A stretch of DNA of 64,000 bases, taken from Sipunculus nudus. Lineage: Eukaryota; Annelida; Sipuncula; Golfingiida; Sipunculidae. The notes beneath the pieces are model-generated. The model made no database searches. It was not told the DNA's origin and saw only the letters and a program-made list of their open reading frames with translations. Made by a program: the position numbers and the translations under genes. Where the stretch lies: NCBI GenBank assembly GCA_026874595.1, contig CM049322.1, positions 34,963,840-35,027,839 on the forward strand, written 5' to 3'. Every line of letters starts with the position of its first letter. The first letter of the stretch is position 1. Below are positions 45,667-57,729 of the stretch, in pieces.

Positions 45667-47817
45667 ACTCTGACTTCACATCACTGACATTACTAATTCT
45701 GCACAGTGCACCATATATGATCACTCTGATCATAGCTGCCAATAATTATTGACTCATATAAACTAACGGGCAACTTTGAACATAATTGCCCGTTTGGTGC
45801 GATTGATCAACTGCACGCTCTCGGCATTGTCATTGCCATGGTACCCACCATCTGTCAGTGCTTTCAAGCATCAATGAATCTTAGGCTTCCACTCCAATGG
45901 CTCGAAACTTTTTATCCATTAAATTTAAAATCAAACTTGGCATATAAAAAGACTGGTACCAGAGAGTGTTTTCAATGCAGATTTCACAGTCTGACATGTG
46001 ATCTGTGTACATTAGTGGGGAGAATCATGTTTTTTACCACCAGAATTTGACTCGGATTTTTATGGGATCACTTGTCTAATGGTAGACGTCTGGCAGACTA
46101 ATGAGAGATTAATATGTCACCCGAACCTTATTAGATACTTCTAATTAGATACCTGATTTAATATTAGTATGTCGTGCTGCCATTTCGATTTTTAATTAAA
46201 AAAGAACGAGATATCGAATGTTGCAAGGAATAAGTTTAAAGTTAAAAAGTGAATAAAAAAGTTATTTAAATTAGATAATATATATTATCATTAAACCTGC
46301 GGTTCGTTTTGACAATACAATTCCATACCCACACAAACAGTATAACAAAAATGACTTTCAAAACCGTCATTCAGATTTTTTTTGTAAGACGTGTATCACA
46401 GATTTAAAATCGATGACTTTTAAAAACACACCGACTTTGAAATAAAAAAAATAAAGACTTTGAGCAAGTCAAATAAACACTCTTAACTTTAAAACAGGCA
46501 TTTAATTTTTATAGAGAACTTATGTATAGCATTATAAAGAATATTTGATATATACTTTCTAAGAAATAAACAATTTTATATTTTTAATTAATTTAAAAAC
46601 GTTTTATTTAAGAATACCTTTTTTAATGATCTTTCTTTTATGGTTATAAAGGAACACACACGAAACCTACTTTGTTATAAGACAAATTTATTATTTCAAT
46701 AACATGTTAAGCGATATTTTGACCAAGTCAATATAACTATAAACATAGCTGTTGTTAATATTCCCCAAGTGTTCTTCGTGATACCATATAAAGAGTTTTG
46801 TTTTTTTATGATGAAACATCAGGAGATATTTTCTTAGTCTGATAGACTGTTTCTACAGAAGTTGTGTCGAGAAATTCATTAAAACATTTCCATGCAAATC
46901 TTTTCAAAACAACATTTGAAGATCTATTAAAATAAATAGCTCTAATAAATCTAAAAGTGAAATCTGCTCACATCAAACAAAAAGGATAAACTTCTATTAA
47001 AATATATATTCTGATATTTAATGATATGTAGTCTGACGATCTGTCTATTAACCATGTAGATCTCGTAATATAAATTTTGATGATCTGCTAAAAATAAAGA
47101 CTCGAGATGGACAGCTTTATAATGACCTCATTTCTGTACTTGGCGATAAAGGGCACTTTATAAACCAATCAACACCAGATTGCATTGCTTAAGAAATTAA
47201 AATATATATTCCCTATATTATTCACACGATATCACGATGTAACTGGTCGTTAAAAAGTATAAAATGAAAAGAAACCCTTACATCACATGAGAAATTTATG
47301 CCGGAATAGCGAGTTTTTCCGGAAGCGAATTTGCAAACCTTTTTTCGGGCCATGCGTCTGTATTACAGGCCCGATATCGAGCATAAGAACGTACTTGCGT
47401 TGACATAGGAGCCGGCACTGAAGCCGGTTAATTTTACAAATATGACTTATTAAATCATCATTTGGTGTTGATAGTTGACGTGAATACAAGTATAAAAGTA
47501 ATGAAACTACTAAATCACGAGAGCACTTTTCTTTAATGCCGGAATTTATTACCCAATCTCGTTCGGCCTAAATCGAAAACGAGATTTACTGCCTATATTA
47601 TGGTTATTTTGCCATTTCTTATTGCGGTTCTCAGCGGACTACAGTAAATTGTTCATCTAGTGGATGTTCATACGGAAAGATATGTACTGTGATGTATGAA
47701 CCATTGTAAAACCTGAAAATAGGTTTCATTTTTTGTTAACACATGCTTTTGTGAATTAGACATCGTGTGAAAGCCCTTCTTGTGGCATCTTTTAAACCCA
47801 TGAAAAGGTGGTACCAT
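45667..47817. other. No gene seen; includes a 9-bp-stem hairpin and a possible regulatory island
   Basis: AACGGGCAA and TTGCCCGTT form a perfect 9-bp stem (about 45765-45795). 45700-46070 has moderate GC and ordinary complexity; the frame 45838-46050 plus (70 aa) is unrecognised. 46200-47500 is strongly AT-rich. Confidence 0.4.
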
Positions 47818-48041
47818 GAAGGGGCCCTTGACAGTCTAGGAGTAAAACGCTCCGGGCGACCCGTTTTCGATCCCCGCTGTGGTCATAAGTGTGGTTTGTA
47901 GTTGCCCGTCAAAGCCAAAGGTTTTCTCCGTGTTCTCCGGTTTCCTCGACCCCAACAGACTACCGAACGCCATCATCTAAGTCATGGACAGTGGCTTGAT
48001 TAGTTAAATAACTATTTGTACAATCTATGTAAAATAAATGA
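47818..48041 (+). mobile_element. tRNA-derived SINE, copy B
   Basis: Same family as 41187-41420: 'gacagtctaggagtaaaacgc' head split around a degraded A box, B-box-like 'ttttcgatcccc', 'ggttttctccgtgttctccg', and 'ctatttgtacaatctatgta' before an aaataaatga tail. Confidence 0.8.
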
Positions 48042-48052
48042 GATTGTATTAA

Positions 48053-48131
48053 TCTATCTCCACGCAGGGGCAAGATCTATTGGACCAAATCTGTCCTAGA
48101 GATTGACAGATAGATCTTCTGTGTGGAGATT
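48053..48131. other. Short inverted-repeat element, about 80 bp
   Basis: 'atctccacgcagg' with 'agatctat' on the left is mirrored by 'agatagatct' with 'ctgtgtggagat' on the right. It lies immediately after SINE copy B. Possibly a very short MITE. Confidence 0.5.
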
Positions 48132-48610
48132 GGGTGTTATCTAAATATTATACTTCCGCAAGGTATTTTGCTTGACCTTTAGAAGGTCATCTGATACCTA
48201 TAAAACAATTGACTCAAAGGGTACTATCCCATTGTGACATACGGTTCTGTCATTATGATAGGGTTATTGATACACAGTATATTGTTCTATATTCTGGGGG
48301 GTGACCTGGTATAGGGCTGTTGAACCGTTGCGGCAGTGTATATATTACAGTAGTACGCGACGCCTGGCGGGGGCCTCCGACAACATCTTGTTAAAACTAT
48401 CTTTTTTATTTCATATGATTAAAGAAAAGGGAAATGTGCAAGTGTCATTGCCAGTGTGTTATTAACTCACAACGCTTTATTTGCAATACGTTAAAGTGCT
48501 CTTTGTTCTTGGCTCATTTTGCCGGGTTCGACCAAGAGAGGGCGATATGCAATGATCTTTTCATGGTGATATTTGCGCTCTGAATATACGGTTCAGTTTT
48601 TAAACCGTTG

Positions 48611-48686
<76 letters not shown>

Positions 48687-48863
48687 AAACAAAAAACAAG
48701 GTGACGGTTTAAGCAACATAGACATTCTTATTCACAAGTTAACATTAACACACAAGTTTAGATGAAGCGAATATGGGTTTCAGGGAAATCTTACAAGCTA
48801 GACACGTGACCTCCGCCTGCTATCCTAGAGATCAATGTCATATTTTAGATAGGTTTTAATTAC
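48132..48863. other. No gene seen; contains a (TA)n microsatellite at 48615-48683
   Basis: The TA run of about 69 bp is uninterrupted. Other DNA here is unremarkable. Confidence 0.6.
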
Positions 48864-48901
48864 CTTCGTCAGGTGGTATTGCGTTCATCGCCTTTCATGG
48901 G

Positions 48902-48932
<31 letters not shown>

Positions 48933-49227
48933 TTGTTCACAACATAACTCACGCAGTTGTAAAACGGAATCTCATGAAATTTTCAGGGCATTTGTGAGAA
49001 AGGACCAATAATGAAGAAATTAGATTTTGGTGTGGATCCGGAACATGTTCCTCATTCAGGCACATCATCAAGGAATATATTCACAGACGTACAGTCACGT
49101 ATGCACGTATGAACCTGGGAATATGGGCCGAATAAGTCACGCAAACACAGTTGTGGAAGCATCCCAGAAATAGAACCCCCGGCCCCATATCGCGGAGGCT
49201 TGCATTCCTTAAAATGTAGATTTCTAG
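48864..49227 (+). mobile_element. Helitron-like non-autonomous element, copy 3
   Basis: Family body with an expanded GT microsatellite (48903-48932), 'ggaatctcatgaaattttca', 'ggtgtggatccgga', and 3' TGCATTC stem-loop then CTAG (49224-49227). Confidence 0.85.
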
Positions 49228-49947
49228 TTTACGTTTATTTTTTTTGTTAAAACCACATAGTTTTCTTACTTCTGACGTCTCTCTTACTAAAAAAACTTAG
49301 CAACAAAATATGTCACTGTACGTGGAATCTTGGTGAAAAAGATATTTCCTTCTGTAAGCATTGCATGTGACTTGTGCCGTTCCAGTTTTGATTAAGATTT
49401 CCCAACAAATAATCTCGCGAAAAAAAAAACAAACAGATTTACCACTTCTTCGTCCGTCCAAATTTCATACCCTGTGATTACGTCACCCGTGACTCACTAG
49501 TTGAAGAGCACGTGGCCGGCTTAATTTATGGAATACAAAAATCATGAGATGCCGATTTCCTCAATGTACCGAGCTACATATGGACATTAAAAGCAACAAT
49601 TGGTGGCAGTAACGACAAATTACTTACAAAAAGGCAAAATATGCCACCTAATAGTCAAATATACCACCAGACATCTTAATTTTGGCAACTTCCAATGGGA
49701 GGCTGGAATTGAACTGTTCTGCATGCGAAGAGATTTTCCTGGAATAAATTGAAAAATTGCCTCGTGCTTATTTTACACTGGCATTTATACATACATAAAT
49801 TGAAAAGCTAGTACTTGTTTACTTTCGGACACTTATTTTCAAATAATTTTGAGGGCTTTAAATGAACCTCATTAACGCTTTCTGGTCGAGTGAATAGGGG
49901 AAATTGGTTAAGGAGACCTGTTGAGGACAGTCCATGCGTGTGACTGG
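49228..49947. other. No gene seen
   Basis: Mixed AT-rich DNA; no repeat family recognised. Confidence 0.45.
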
Positions 49948-50340
49948 CTCAGCCAGAAGGGTATGCGTTCTTTCCGATTCGTGTGCGTGTGAGGCGTGTT
50001 TGTGTGTGTGTGTGTTTATTTGTTCACATTTGTCTCACGCATTCATGGACATAGCCCCATGAAATTTTCATCGCATCTCGGGAGCGGGCCAATGAAGAAT
50101 CAATATTTGTGTGGGTCCGGATCATGATCCGGATCCAGGAAGGTCCCTCCCGGAATATTCACAAATGTTCAGTCACTTATGCACAATTGAACATGGAAAT
50201 ATGAGCTGAATGAGTGATCCCAAAACTTTTTTTTGGGAATATGGGGTCAATAAGTGAAGGAAAACACGGGTTGCGGAATAACCCACATTAAGGGCCGCCC
50301 ACCGCAGAGGCCTGCATTCCTGAGAATGCATATTTCTAGT
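49948..50340 (+). mobile_element. Helitron-like non-autonomous element, copy 4 (best 3' end)
   Basis: 3' terminus TGCATTC-ctga-GAATGCA (50314-50331), then 'tattt' and CTAG (50337-50340) followed by T: the layout of Helitron 3' ends. Contains the internal palindromic 'tccggatcatgatccgga'. An internal stretch 'gggaatatggggtcaataag' near 50237 repeats the family's 'gaatatggrccgaataag' segment, suggesting a partial internal duplication. Confidence 0.88.
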
Positions 50341-51207
50341 TATGAATAAGAATGCTGTGTCTAGATTAATAAGGTGGATTTCAAGTTTTTATTAACATGG
50401 TCAAATAATGGCCCCTTTAAGACAGCAAAATACCGTGGTATTACCGAAATGTTCTCAATTATTCCCGTGCTGGAATTGTGCCCGATCGTTCAGCTCCGAT
50501 GTCATATTATATGTTAACAAGGCTTTGGTGTGCGCCTGGATTTGTTGGATATTGGTGTTTCTGCACTTGCTAAGTACGGACGGGCATCAAAATCACTTGA
50601 GGAAAATTCTCACCACCAGCCTTCTTAAAGTACCCTCAGTCACGTACTCGTGCGATCGGATGCCTGGTTTTTCTCAGTATACATAGGTCAACTGGCTTAG
50701 TGTACCGTCCCGTGCAAAAAAGTATTGGCCGGGTTCCCGTGGAAGACGACACCGAGTCTAGGCTACCGTAAAGTGTCAAAATTCAACCCACTCCCCCGCC
50801 TTAAATTAACCAAATTATCCGTCAAACCGAGTGTGAAAGCAATTCGATTTCTTCAACATTGGAGTTTGACGTTTCTGAACGAAGTCCTGTCGTCTGCTGG
50901 AGTCTCCTTTCACGTGACGATCACATGATTACCACAAAGTTTCGTGAAGAAGATCCAGCACGCGAGAATACTCGAACACCAACTTATGCGAAATAATCTC
51001 CAGACTCCTGCCTTCTACAAGTCAAAATTAAAGGTTTCGAGGGTGTTCAGGTTGACACTTGTGTCTTTGGCAGGAATGATGTGCTAGTCCTAAGCCCCCC
51101 CCCCCCCCCCCCCCATCAGAAACGAATAAGTGGATTAATATGTAGAGATATAGGAAATATCTTCACGCCGAAAAGAGCAGAAAGCTGGAATATAATATTC
51201 CAGGGTT
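50341..51207. other. Unidentified GC-richer segment, no certain gene
   Basis: 50400-51060 has higher GC and CpG than its surroundings and two unrecognised plus frames (50408-50686, 92 aa; 50725-50928, 67 aa). It might be a decayed transposon or a host regulatory or promoter segment. C-run at about 51095-51114. Confidence 0.35.
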
Positions 51208-52246
51208 CACACTAAAAAAACAGATTGGTTAAATATGTAACCAATTTAATTGGTTAAGCCAAATTTGATTGTTTTAATCAAGATATTGTTTATCTTATCC
51301 AATGCATTGTTAGAGTACTAACCAAACCAGTTGGTTGTTCTGACCAATTTTTATTGGTTAACAGAATAAAAAAACTGTATGTAGGATTAACCAATAAATT
51401 TATCAATTGATAACCAAAATATTGGTTACTTTAACACACATATATGACCGATTTGGTTGGTTGAGACGATATTGGTTGATTTAACCAATACATTGGTAAT
51501 TTCAACCAACTTGTAACCAAACTCATTGGTCATTTTGACTAATTTTTATTAGTCGACCGTTTGGTTGCATATATTTAACCAGTTTTCTTGTTTGAGTTAA
51601 ACATTGGTTGATTTTACCAACATATTGGTTATTTTTACCAACTGATTGGTCATTATTAACATCAGACACAAAAGTGCTCCAAATCGGAAACAAGAGATGC
51701 AAGCTTCACTGGCTGAGGGGCAAAACGTCTGACTTGTATGCGAGCGGTCACAGGTTCGATTCCAATACTTGGCGGAATTTGTTTCCGCTAGAAACCCACA
51801 CCAAAGCAACCAGAAACGGAAGAATGATTTACAAGAAGACATACAATTAATCTGAATAATAAAACAACTGAAAAGGGGACTGAAAGTAGCAGTGCACACA
51901 TAAATGTGTCCACTAGTCTGACCACTTTGAATTGGCTCATGTGTTCAATTTATTATCTGATTTCACCAATTTGTTTTGATTGACCTCAACCAAAGTACAT
52001 TGGTTAAGAATAACCAAATTATTTGGGTCAAACTGACCAATTTTGTTGGTTTAAATGATCAGCTGTGTTTGTTGCTCTGACCAATAGGCCTATATAGGTT
52101 GATTTGACCAATACCTGTTGTTTGATTACGACCAAAATAAATTGGTTGATTTAAACAATAAATTGTTTGGACATATTTTGACCAATTAAATTGGTTGGAT
52201 TCAACCAATTTTTTGGGTTGATTCAACCAATCTGTTTTTGAGTGCA
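51208..52246. mobile_element. Foldback-type element made of TTGGTT/AACCAA motifs
   Basis: Ends are inverted: CACTAAAAAAACAGATTGGT on the left (51210 on) and, read on the minus strand from 52244, CACTCAAAAACAGATTGGTT. Inside, short units such as 'attggttgatttaaccaat' recur dozens of times in both senses at about 20-35-bp spacing on both sides of a tRNA-like SINE. No coding capacity. The CACT termini recall CACTA elements, but no 3-bp target duplication is evident. Confidence 0.75.
51699..51850 (+). mobile_element. tRNA-derived SINE-like insert, copy E, inside the foldback element
   Basis: A-box-like 'tggctgaggggc' (about 51709) and B-box-like 'ggttcgattcc' (about 51752) at tRNA spacing. The tail after 'ggcggaatttgtttccgcta' shows no cloverleaf acceptor stem. 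The TTGGTT motifs resume beyond it. A different SINE family from copies A-C. Confidence 0.65.
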
Positions 52247-52929
52247 CTATCTATATCTGTTATACTATATATAAAGTCCCTCCTAGCACACGCGTCCGCA
52301 GGTTATTTCGTAGATATTTGCTTATACATGTGAAAAGTATAAAAATTTCTAGCCCAAGGCTGCTTTTCCGATCTCCTCCGCTGATTGCACCAGGTGAAAT
52401 TATTTCTTACTAAATTTGTTTGAGACAGAACATGACAGAAAAATTAACCATGTTTGCGACATGTTCATCGCCGATAAACTGAGAAAAAAAAACATTCCAG
52501 CTGGTGTCGTCAGACAACGCAACGCCAGACGAAACCGAACTTTGTTACGTCTTTATGCCGTCACTAATGTCTAATAAACAACCCTTGGAACCATAGACAT
52601 CTAATTTCGCCCAGCTGTACCAGAAAGACGCCATCCATACACATAAACCACGCAACGGGTTTGCACAGTAAATACATGTGTACTTTTAACTGGATATCTT
52701 TTTACTTTACGCAAAATTGGAGGAACATAGGCATCTAGGTTTAAGGACAAAAGTTATTTGTTAGGAATATTCCTAAAATAGTATCATAAAAAAAAACATG
52801 CGAACAGAGGCCATGGGACGGATCGCTTTTACGTTTATTTTATTTTTTTACATTTTATTGTTTACATTCTGCGTAATGGTTGCTGGCTCAGCTTAATGTG
52901 AACACATTCTTCTCCTGTTAATTTTCTTT
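52247..52929. other. No gene seen
   Basis: AT-rich DNA; no recognised repeat. Confidence 0.45.
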
Positions 52930-53046
52930 TCCTCCGCCAGGAGGGTGTGCGTTCATCCGCGTTCGTAGGTATTCGATCGAACATAACACAACATAGCTCT
53001 CGCAGTCATGAACAGAATCTCAAAAAAAAATTCAGCCATTTTAGGT
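52930..53046 (+). mobile_element. Helitron-like element, copy 5 (5' fragment)
   Basis: Starts 'tcctccgccaggagggtgtgc', the best 5' end among the copies, with 'gttcatccgcgttcgt', 'cgcagtcatgaacagaatct' and 'attcagccattttagg', then stops. Confidence 0.75.
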
Positions 53047-54488
53047 CAAGTTCAAAAATAAATATGGCGTGAAAAAAATGTCACATGATATGACCTTTAC
53101 TCTGACCAAAGGTCAGTTTAGGAAATCAGCCATATCAGAGATCTAGCACACGCATGGGGTAAAACAAAATATCTTCGATGGCTGTGCACGCTGGGGGATT
53201 TAAGAAAGCCCCCCCCCCCCCCCACACACACACACACATAATAAATATATAAAATATTGACCCAAATTTGAAATAGAAATAAACGCATCGACCCCTGTAA
53301 GCCCAGCGCCACTTCGGCCCTCTGAAATTATAGCGTCAGAGTGCCTTTACAATTTTTATCGAGGACTGCGCTGTAAAGTTCCGTGAGGAGGCAAATATTT
53401 TCGTCATTTAAACAACGCCTCGAGTCTACAAGCTGTCACTTGACATAAGCCAGACCTTGTGGATTGTAAGCCGCTTCAGTATACTTTATAACAACCGCTA
53501 CCATGTGCGAGAAAAATTTTGTTTTAACTCAGCATATTGGAATTTCCCCTTGCATGTTTGTTGAATGTCTGACCGCATAGACACGAGCACGGCTCGTGCG
53601 GGAAGTGGCTCGTTACCACAGAAACATAATCGCACTTTGGTCTGTGAGTTCACACGTATTCTTTTTTTGTTAATTCATCACTCATAGCCTAATGTCAGGA
53701 TTATCGGCTATTTACCACGATATCAGCGCAACGGGATGGATGGCCTTGCAATTAAAACAACCTTGTGTCTTGTATCAGACTTAAGTTTTGCTTACCAGGT
53801 CGTGTATTCAGGGTTTACTGCAAGCCTACCCTCGGAATAATCTTTTTTTTATGTAAGAGTAAAAAAAAGATTGCCGATTTTAAAAATGTGTATGCCAAAA
53901 TGTGCTAATGGCGGGGCCGGTGCCGTTTGGGGACACACAGATCTTGTTTACATTCAAGATGAGTTTCTTTAACTGTGGGGCAGACCAGATTATCATTCCA
54001 TTTTTCAAACTAGCAGTGCGACGGGCTGATAACTTTTGGCATTTGCAGTGCTGCAATATATGGCATAAACTAATTTGCTTTTTGCACGCTTGATATACTG
54101 AGCTATAGAATGAAAGGATAAAGCATTACTCCTCATAAGAACCACGGAGGTTTGACGGGCCAAATGATTTAAAACACAATATCTTATTATTTCCAAGTTA
54201 ATAAGTTTAAAAAACAGAAGTTCCTCCCATATATGCAGTAGGAATCCCGCTTATTTTTTTGTCCTTCAGAACATATATATTATTTTAAGGGGCTCATCAG
54301 GTGTATATGTAAGATTTATACCTATGTTTTCATTTATGTTTTTATTTATTCCGCAGACTTTTGGTACTTTTTTTGGAAACCTGAGGACCCATATATAAGC
54401 TAATTACTTAGATAACTGACATTAACCTTATAACTGAGTTGTTTCGCCATGTGCGGACATGTGTTGGTCAAGGTTATACGTAAAATAC

Positions 54489-54492
<4 letters not shown>
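53047..54492. other. No gene seen
   Basis: Contains a C-run with CA repeats (53207-53240). 53280-53700 is moderately GC-rich with no recognised coding. Frames at 53902-54093 plus and 54005-54196 minus overlap each other and are unrecognised. Confidence 0.45.
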
Positions 54493-54538
<46 letters not shown>

Positions 54539-54568
54539 GAGAGAGAGAGAGAGATAGAAAGAGAGAGT
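54493..54568. repeat. (AT)n(AG)n compound microsatellite
   Basis: AT run to about 54534, then AG repeats. Confidence 0.95.
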
Positions 54569-55254
54569 AGGAAATCTCCCAGATTTCCAAGCTGACCAAC
54601 ATTTTAATGCTGCAACCACATTAACTATTAACTATATAAAACTGGTCTTTCAATCCCTAACATTTTAATTCTGCATACTAGAATTGACCTCTAAGACAAC
54701 ATAGATTAAGCTGTCCTCCGTCTACTGATTTTTCAGCTCATTTTTTGCCGGCCGGAAAAAAGCAGTAGGACTTTTTCTTTTAATCCAGTAGGAAAAATCG
54801 GTTGCCAAAATTCTTGGCAATAAAAAATATTTTCCGGCCAGATAAAAGTCGGCCGGAAAATTCGGTAGATGTGATGACGGAACCGAAAAAAAATTGACTG
54901 ATTTAAAACATACCTTTCCTTCTATTTATAATTTCTGACCCCAATATTATTCCGGGCGAGAAATCAGAAATGACGAAAAGACCAGAGAAATCTGGTGATC
55001 TGGTTATAGAAATGGTAACGTAATATTGCATATACTGGATTCTCTCAAAATATACATTAAAAAATGCTTCATAGTACATTATATAACGTTGTTCGAGCAT
55101 TGCTGACTTTTAGAAATATTTTTTTTAGTTAATCACCTCAATTTTTTAATGTTAGCTCTACTCTCAATACATGAATATGTGCAGCTTAAGAGTTCCCTTC
55201 CGGTTTCGGACTAGGTGACTGGGAAGTTTCACACGCTTCCTCTCATTTTATATC
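54569..55254. other. No gene; includes GGCCGGAAAA repeats with an 11-bp-stem hairpin
   Basis: 'ggccggaaaa' occurs at about 54751 and 54852; ATTTTCCGGCC (about 54830-54840) and GGCCGGAAAAT (54852-54862) form a perfect 11-bp stem. 'gcagtagga' and 'ccagtagga' also repeat. Probably a small unclassified transposon spanning about 54740-54880. Confidence 0.5.
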
Positions 55255-55412
55255 CTGGTGTTAACCAGGCCCGGTGACTACTGCACCTGCAGTCCCTGGG
55301 CGTGTAACCGCCCCAGTACTGGGACATACCACCCAGAAACCCTCGATCTAACGATTTCCCGACTATGAATCCTGTGATCTACCCCTGAGCCACACAATCC
55401 CCGGGAATTGAA
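55255..55412 (-). mobile_element. tRNA-derived SINE, copy D
   Basis: On the minus strand: 'ggggattgtgtggctcaggg' (A box) then 'gtagatcacaggattcatag' and B-box-like 'tagatcgagggt', followed by 'ggtatgtcccagtactgggg'. Contains the perfect palindrome ACTGCACCTGCAGT-like 'actgcaggtgcagt'. A third SINE type, distinct from copies A-C and E. Confidence 0.65.
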
Positions 55413-55521
55413 CATATTTATATCAATGGAGATTTCGATCTTACCCCGGTTGCCCTTCATGTATGTCTGTTTTTTGTTTTTTTTGTTTGTTTTTTATTAT
55501 GATGATAAAAAATAATTGGAA

Positions 55522-55834
55522 CTAGAAATATCATTCGCCGGAATCCAGGCCTCCGCCATGTTGGCGGTCCTTATCATGGGGTGCTCCCATAAACGTGTTT
55601 GCATTCACTTATTCTCGCTATATTGTCAGGTTTATTCATGCATCAATGACTGTACATTTGTGAATTTTCCTGGAAAAATGGGCCGGAACAGATTTAATCT
55701 AATCGATTCCCCATTAGCTCCTTTCCGAGGTACCCTAAAAATTCCCATTATGATTGCTTGAGGAAGATTGTGAACAACACACACTCACACAAACAAACAC
55801 GAACGGGGATGAACGCATACCCTCCAGGCGAAGT
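55522..55834 (-). mobile_element. Helitron-like non-autonomous element, copy 6
   Basis: Reversed copy: CTAG at 55522-55525, 'ggcctccgccatgttgg', 'gtgtttgcattcactta', and the 5' end 'gcataccctccaggcg'. The 3' stem-loop is degraded. Confidence 0.8.
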
Positions 55835-56423
55835 CAAAAATCTGAGTTATATTTCAGACATAGGAGAATTTCGGAGATAAATTATATGACTTTAGGAACA
55901 TATGTTATTGGTATCTACATATTTCAAATCAAAATGTTTGTTCATATGTAAGTCCTGGTGAATATATTGAATTTTTGAACATATATGGAAACTTTAACAT
56001 TAATTTGAAATTTGATCTCTTAAAAAAATGTATCAGGCTAATTAACTTTTCAAACTGAATGGCCACATTAATGGTTTACCCTAACAGTTTTTTTTTTTTT
56101 TTTTTTTTTGTTTATAAAGTAATCAACCGATATGGCTTTTTTATACAAAAAAAACAGTGTCTTAACTATCAACACATTTCTCGTTTCTTAATGTACAATT
56201 TAATGCGATTATTATCTATGGGAAATACTTTGAACTTTTTTTCAATGATTTAATTAATTACATCAGCAGACAATCCTTGAATGTATGTAAACTCTAGCAA
56301 TTTCACTTGAAAGAATTGTAGGATATTCGTCAGCATCAAACAGCATTCAGAGATTGCACATAGTTTGTTTAAACCAAAGTATTGATAAAAAAAGCATGAA
56401 TCATCTAAAATAGTGACAGTCCC
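55835..56423. other. No gene seen
   Basis: AT-rich DNA with a T-run at 56090-56109. Confidence 0.5.
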
Positions 56424-56960
56424 TGATAATACTTGGGTAGTCAAGTGGTAACAGGCTCGGCTCACTCCGGGTGCGATTCCTATGAGATTCCATGTGGGTT
56501 ATAGTTGCCTGTCCAAGGTTTCTGGTTCTCTGCGGGTTTTCTCCACCTCTACAGACTACCGCACGCCACCACCTGTGCCAAGAAGAGTGCACTACACAAG
56601 TTATTGCCCCCCCCCCCCCCCCCTCCAACCCCCAGGGTGGTATGCGTGCATCCGTTCATTCGTGTGTGTGTGTTAGGTCAAAACATAACTCAGGCAGTCA
56701 TGACCGGAATCTCATGAAATTCTCAGGGCATTTCGGGAATGGGCCAATGAAGAATCGATTAGGTTTAGGTGTGGACACGGCACATGATCCGGATTCAGGA
56801 TTGTCATTACCGAATATTCATAAATGTAAAGTCAGTTATGCATGAAAGAATTTGGAAATATGGACCGAATAAGTGAATGCAAACACATTGCGGAAGCTTG
56901 CATTCCTTAGATTGCTGATATCTAGTTTTAACTATTTGTACAACCATGTAAAATAACGCA
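56424..56960 (+). mobile_element. tRNA-derived SINE, copy C, split by a Helitron-like element
   Basis: Left part 56424-56606 (A-box-like 'ggtagtcaagtggtaaca', B-box-like 'ggtgcgattcc', 'tctgcgggttttctccacct'). The SINE 3' end 'aactatttgtacaaccatgt' resumes at about 56930. Between them lie a C-run (56607-56623) and Helitron-like copy 7. Confidence 0.8.
56625..56925 (+). mobile_element. Helitron-like non-autonomous element, copy 7, inside SINE copy C
   Basis: From 'cccagggtggtatgcg' to CTAG (56922-56925) followed by T. Contains 'ggaatctcatgaaattctca', 'atgatccggattcagga', and 'gcttgcattccttagattgc' before the end. Confidence 0.85.
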
Positions 56961-57301
56961 AATTTAATGAAATAAAAATAAAACCAAATACGGCATGAGC
57001 CGGCGTGCTAAATTGCTGGCAGGTATCTCCAGATATCCGGAATCAATCATAGTCCAAAATTAAATAACATCCTCAATGCCAGCCGACCACGCTACATTCA
57101 TCAGTTACATAAGACTACACCACCATTCCATAATTGTTTAGCTTACTGCGCACAGCTAGAGTTATATAGGCAATGGGTGAGAACATATGTCAAAGAAACC
57201 TTACATTTCAGCCAAACTTTGTTACTATAAATAAATATATTTTCGGAAAGAGTTGAGGTCTCAACATCCGACGCAGGCTGAACACGACAAAGGTTAACAC
57301 A
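56961..57301. other. No recognised repeat; possible 5' flank of the gene model at 57302
   Basis: Moderate GC; no clear TATA box. Confidence 0.3.
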
Positions 57302-57705
57302 ATGGCGACGTGTGCATTACTAAGAATTAAGCGGACTCATGGATTCGGAAAACGGGATCGACAAATGTTTCCCTTTTACGTGTAAGTATTCCTGAAAATA
57401 ACCGAGAAACATAACTGGGTTAAATCCAATGTCGGAAACTGCATTGATTTAATGAAACTCGTGGCTTTCGCATTTGAACATTACCAGCCCCGATATTCAT
57501 TTACTATCAAATATAATTGACATTTCTGGGACACTTTTTTCTTGCGTAATTCAGAAGAAATTTTATGTAATAAACCCGTGTCGAGTGATAACCAGGTGGC
57601 CTGTTCTTTTTCTCTAGAGCTCATGATGTAATATCAAGGGGCGTACCTCTTCCAGAGAAAAACGGAAAGCAAAGATTAGGATTTACGGGTAGCGTATTTT
57701 ATTGA
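57302..57705 (+). CDS. Possible small two-exon gene, 55 aa, unidentified
   Basis: ATG at 57302-57304 in context 'cacaatggcg'. Exon 1 (57302-57381) reads 'MATCALLRIKRTHGFGKRDR' then 'QMFPFY' and meets a near-consensus donor GTAAGTATT at 57382. A good acceptor 'ctttttctctag' ends at 57617; joining there keeps the frame ('VAHDVISRGVPLPEKNGKQR', then 'LGFTGSVFY') to TGA at 57703-57705. The start of exon 1 faintly recalls 'LRVKRKR' N-termini of nuclear transport factors, too short to name. It may be the 5' end of a longer gene, or chance. Confidence 0.25.
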
Positions 57706-57729
57706 TCATCCAATCTGGTTGGATCTTAC

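Noticed and set aside
50400-51060. Degraded Tc1/mariner transposase
   Set aside because: Considered because of length and position between elements, but no DDE-type motif or helix-turn-helix could be recognised on either strand.
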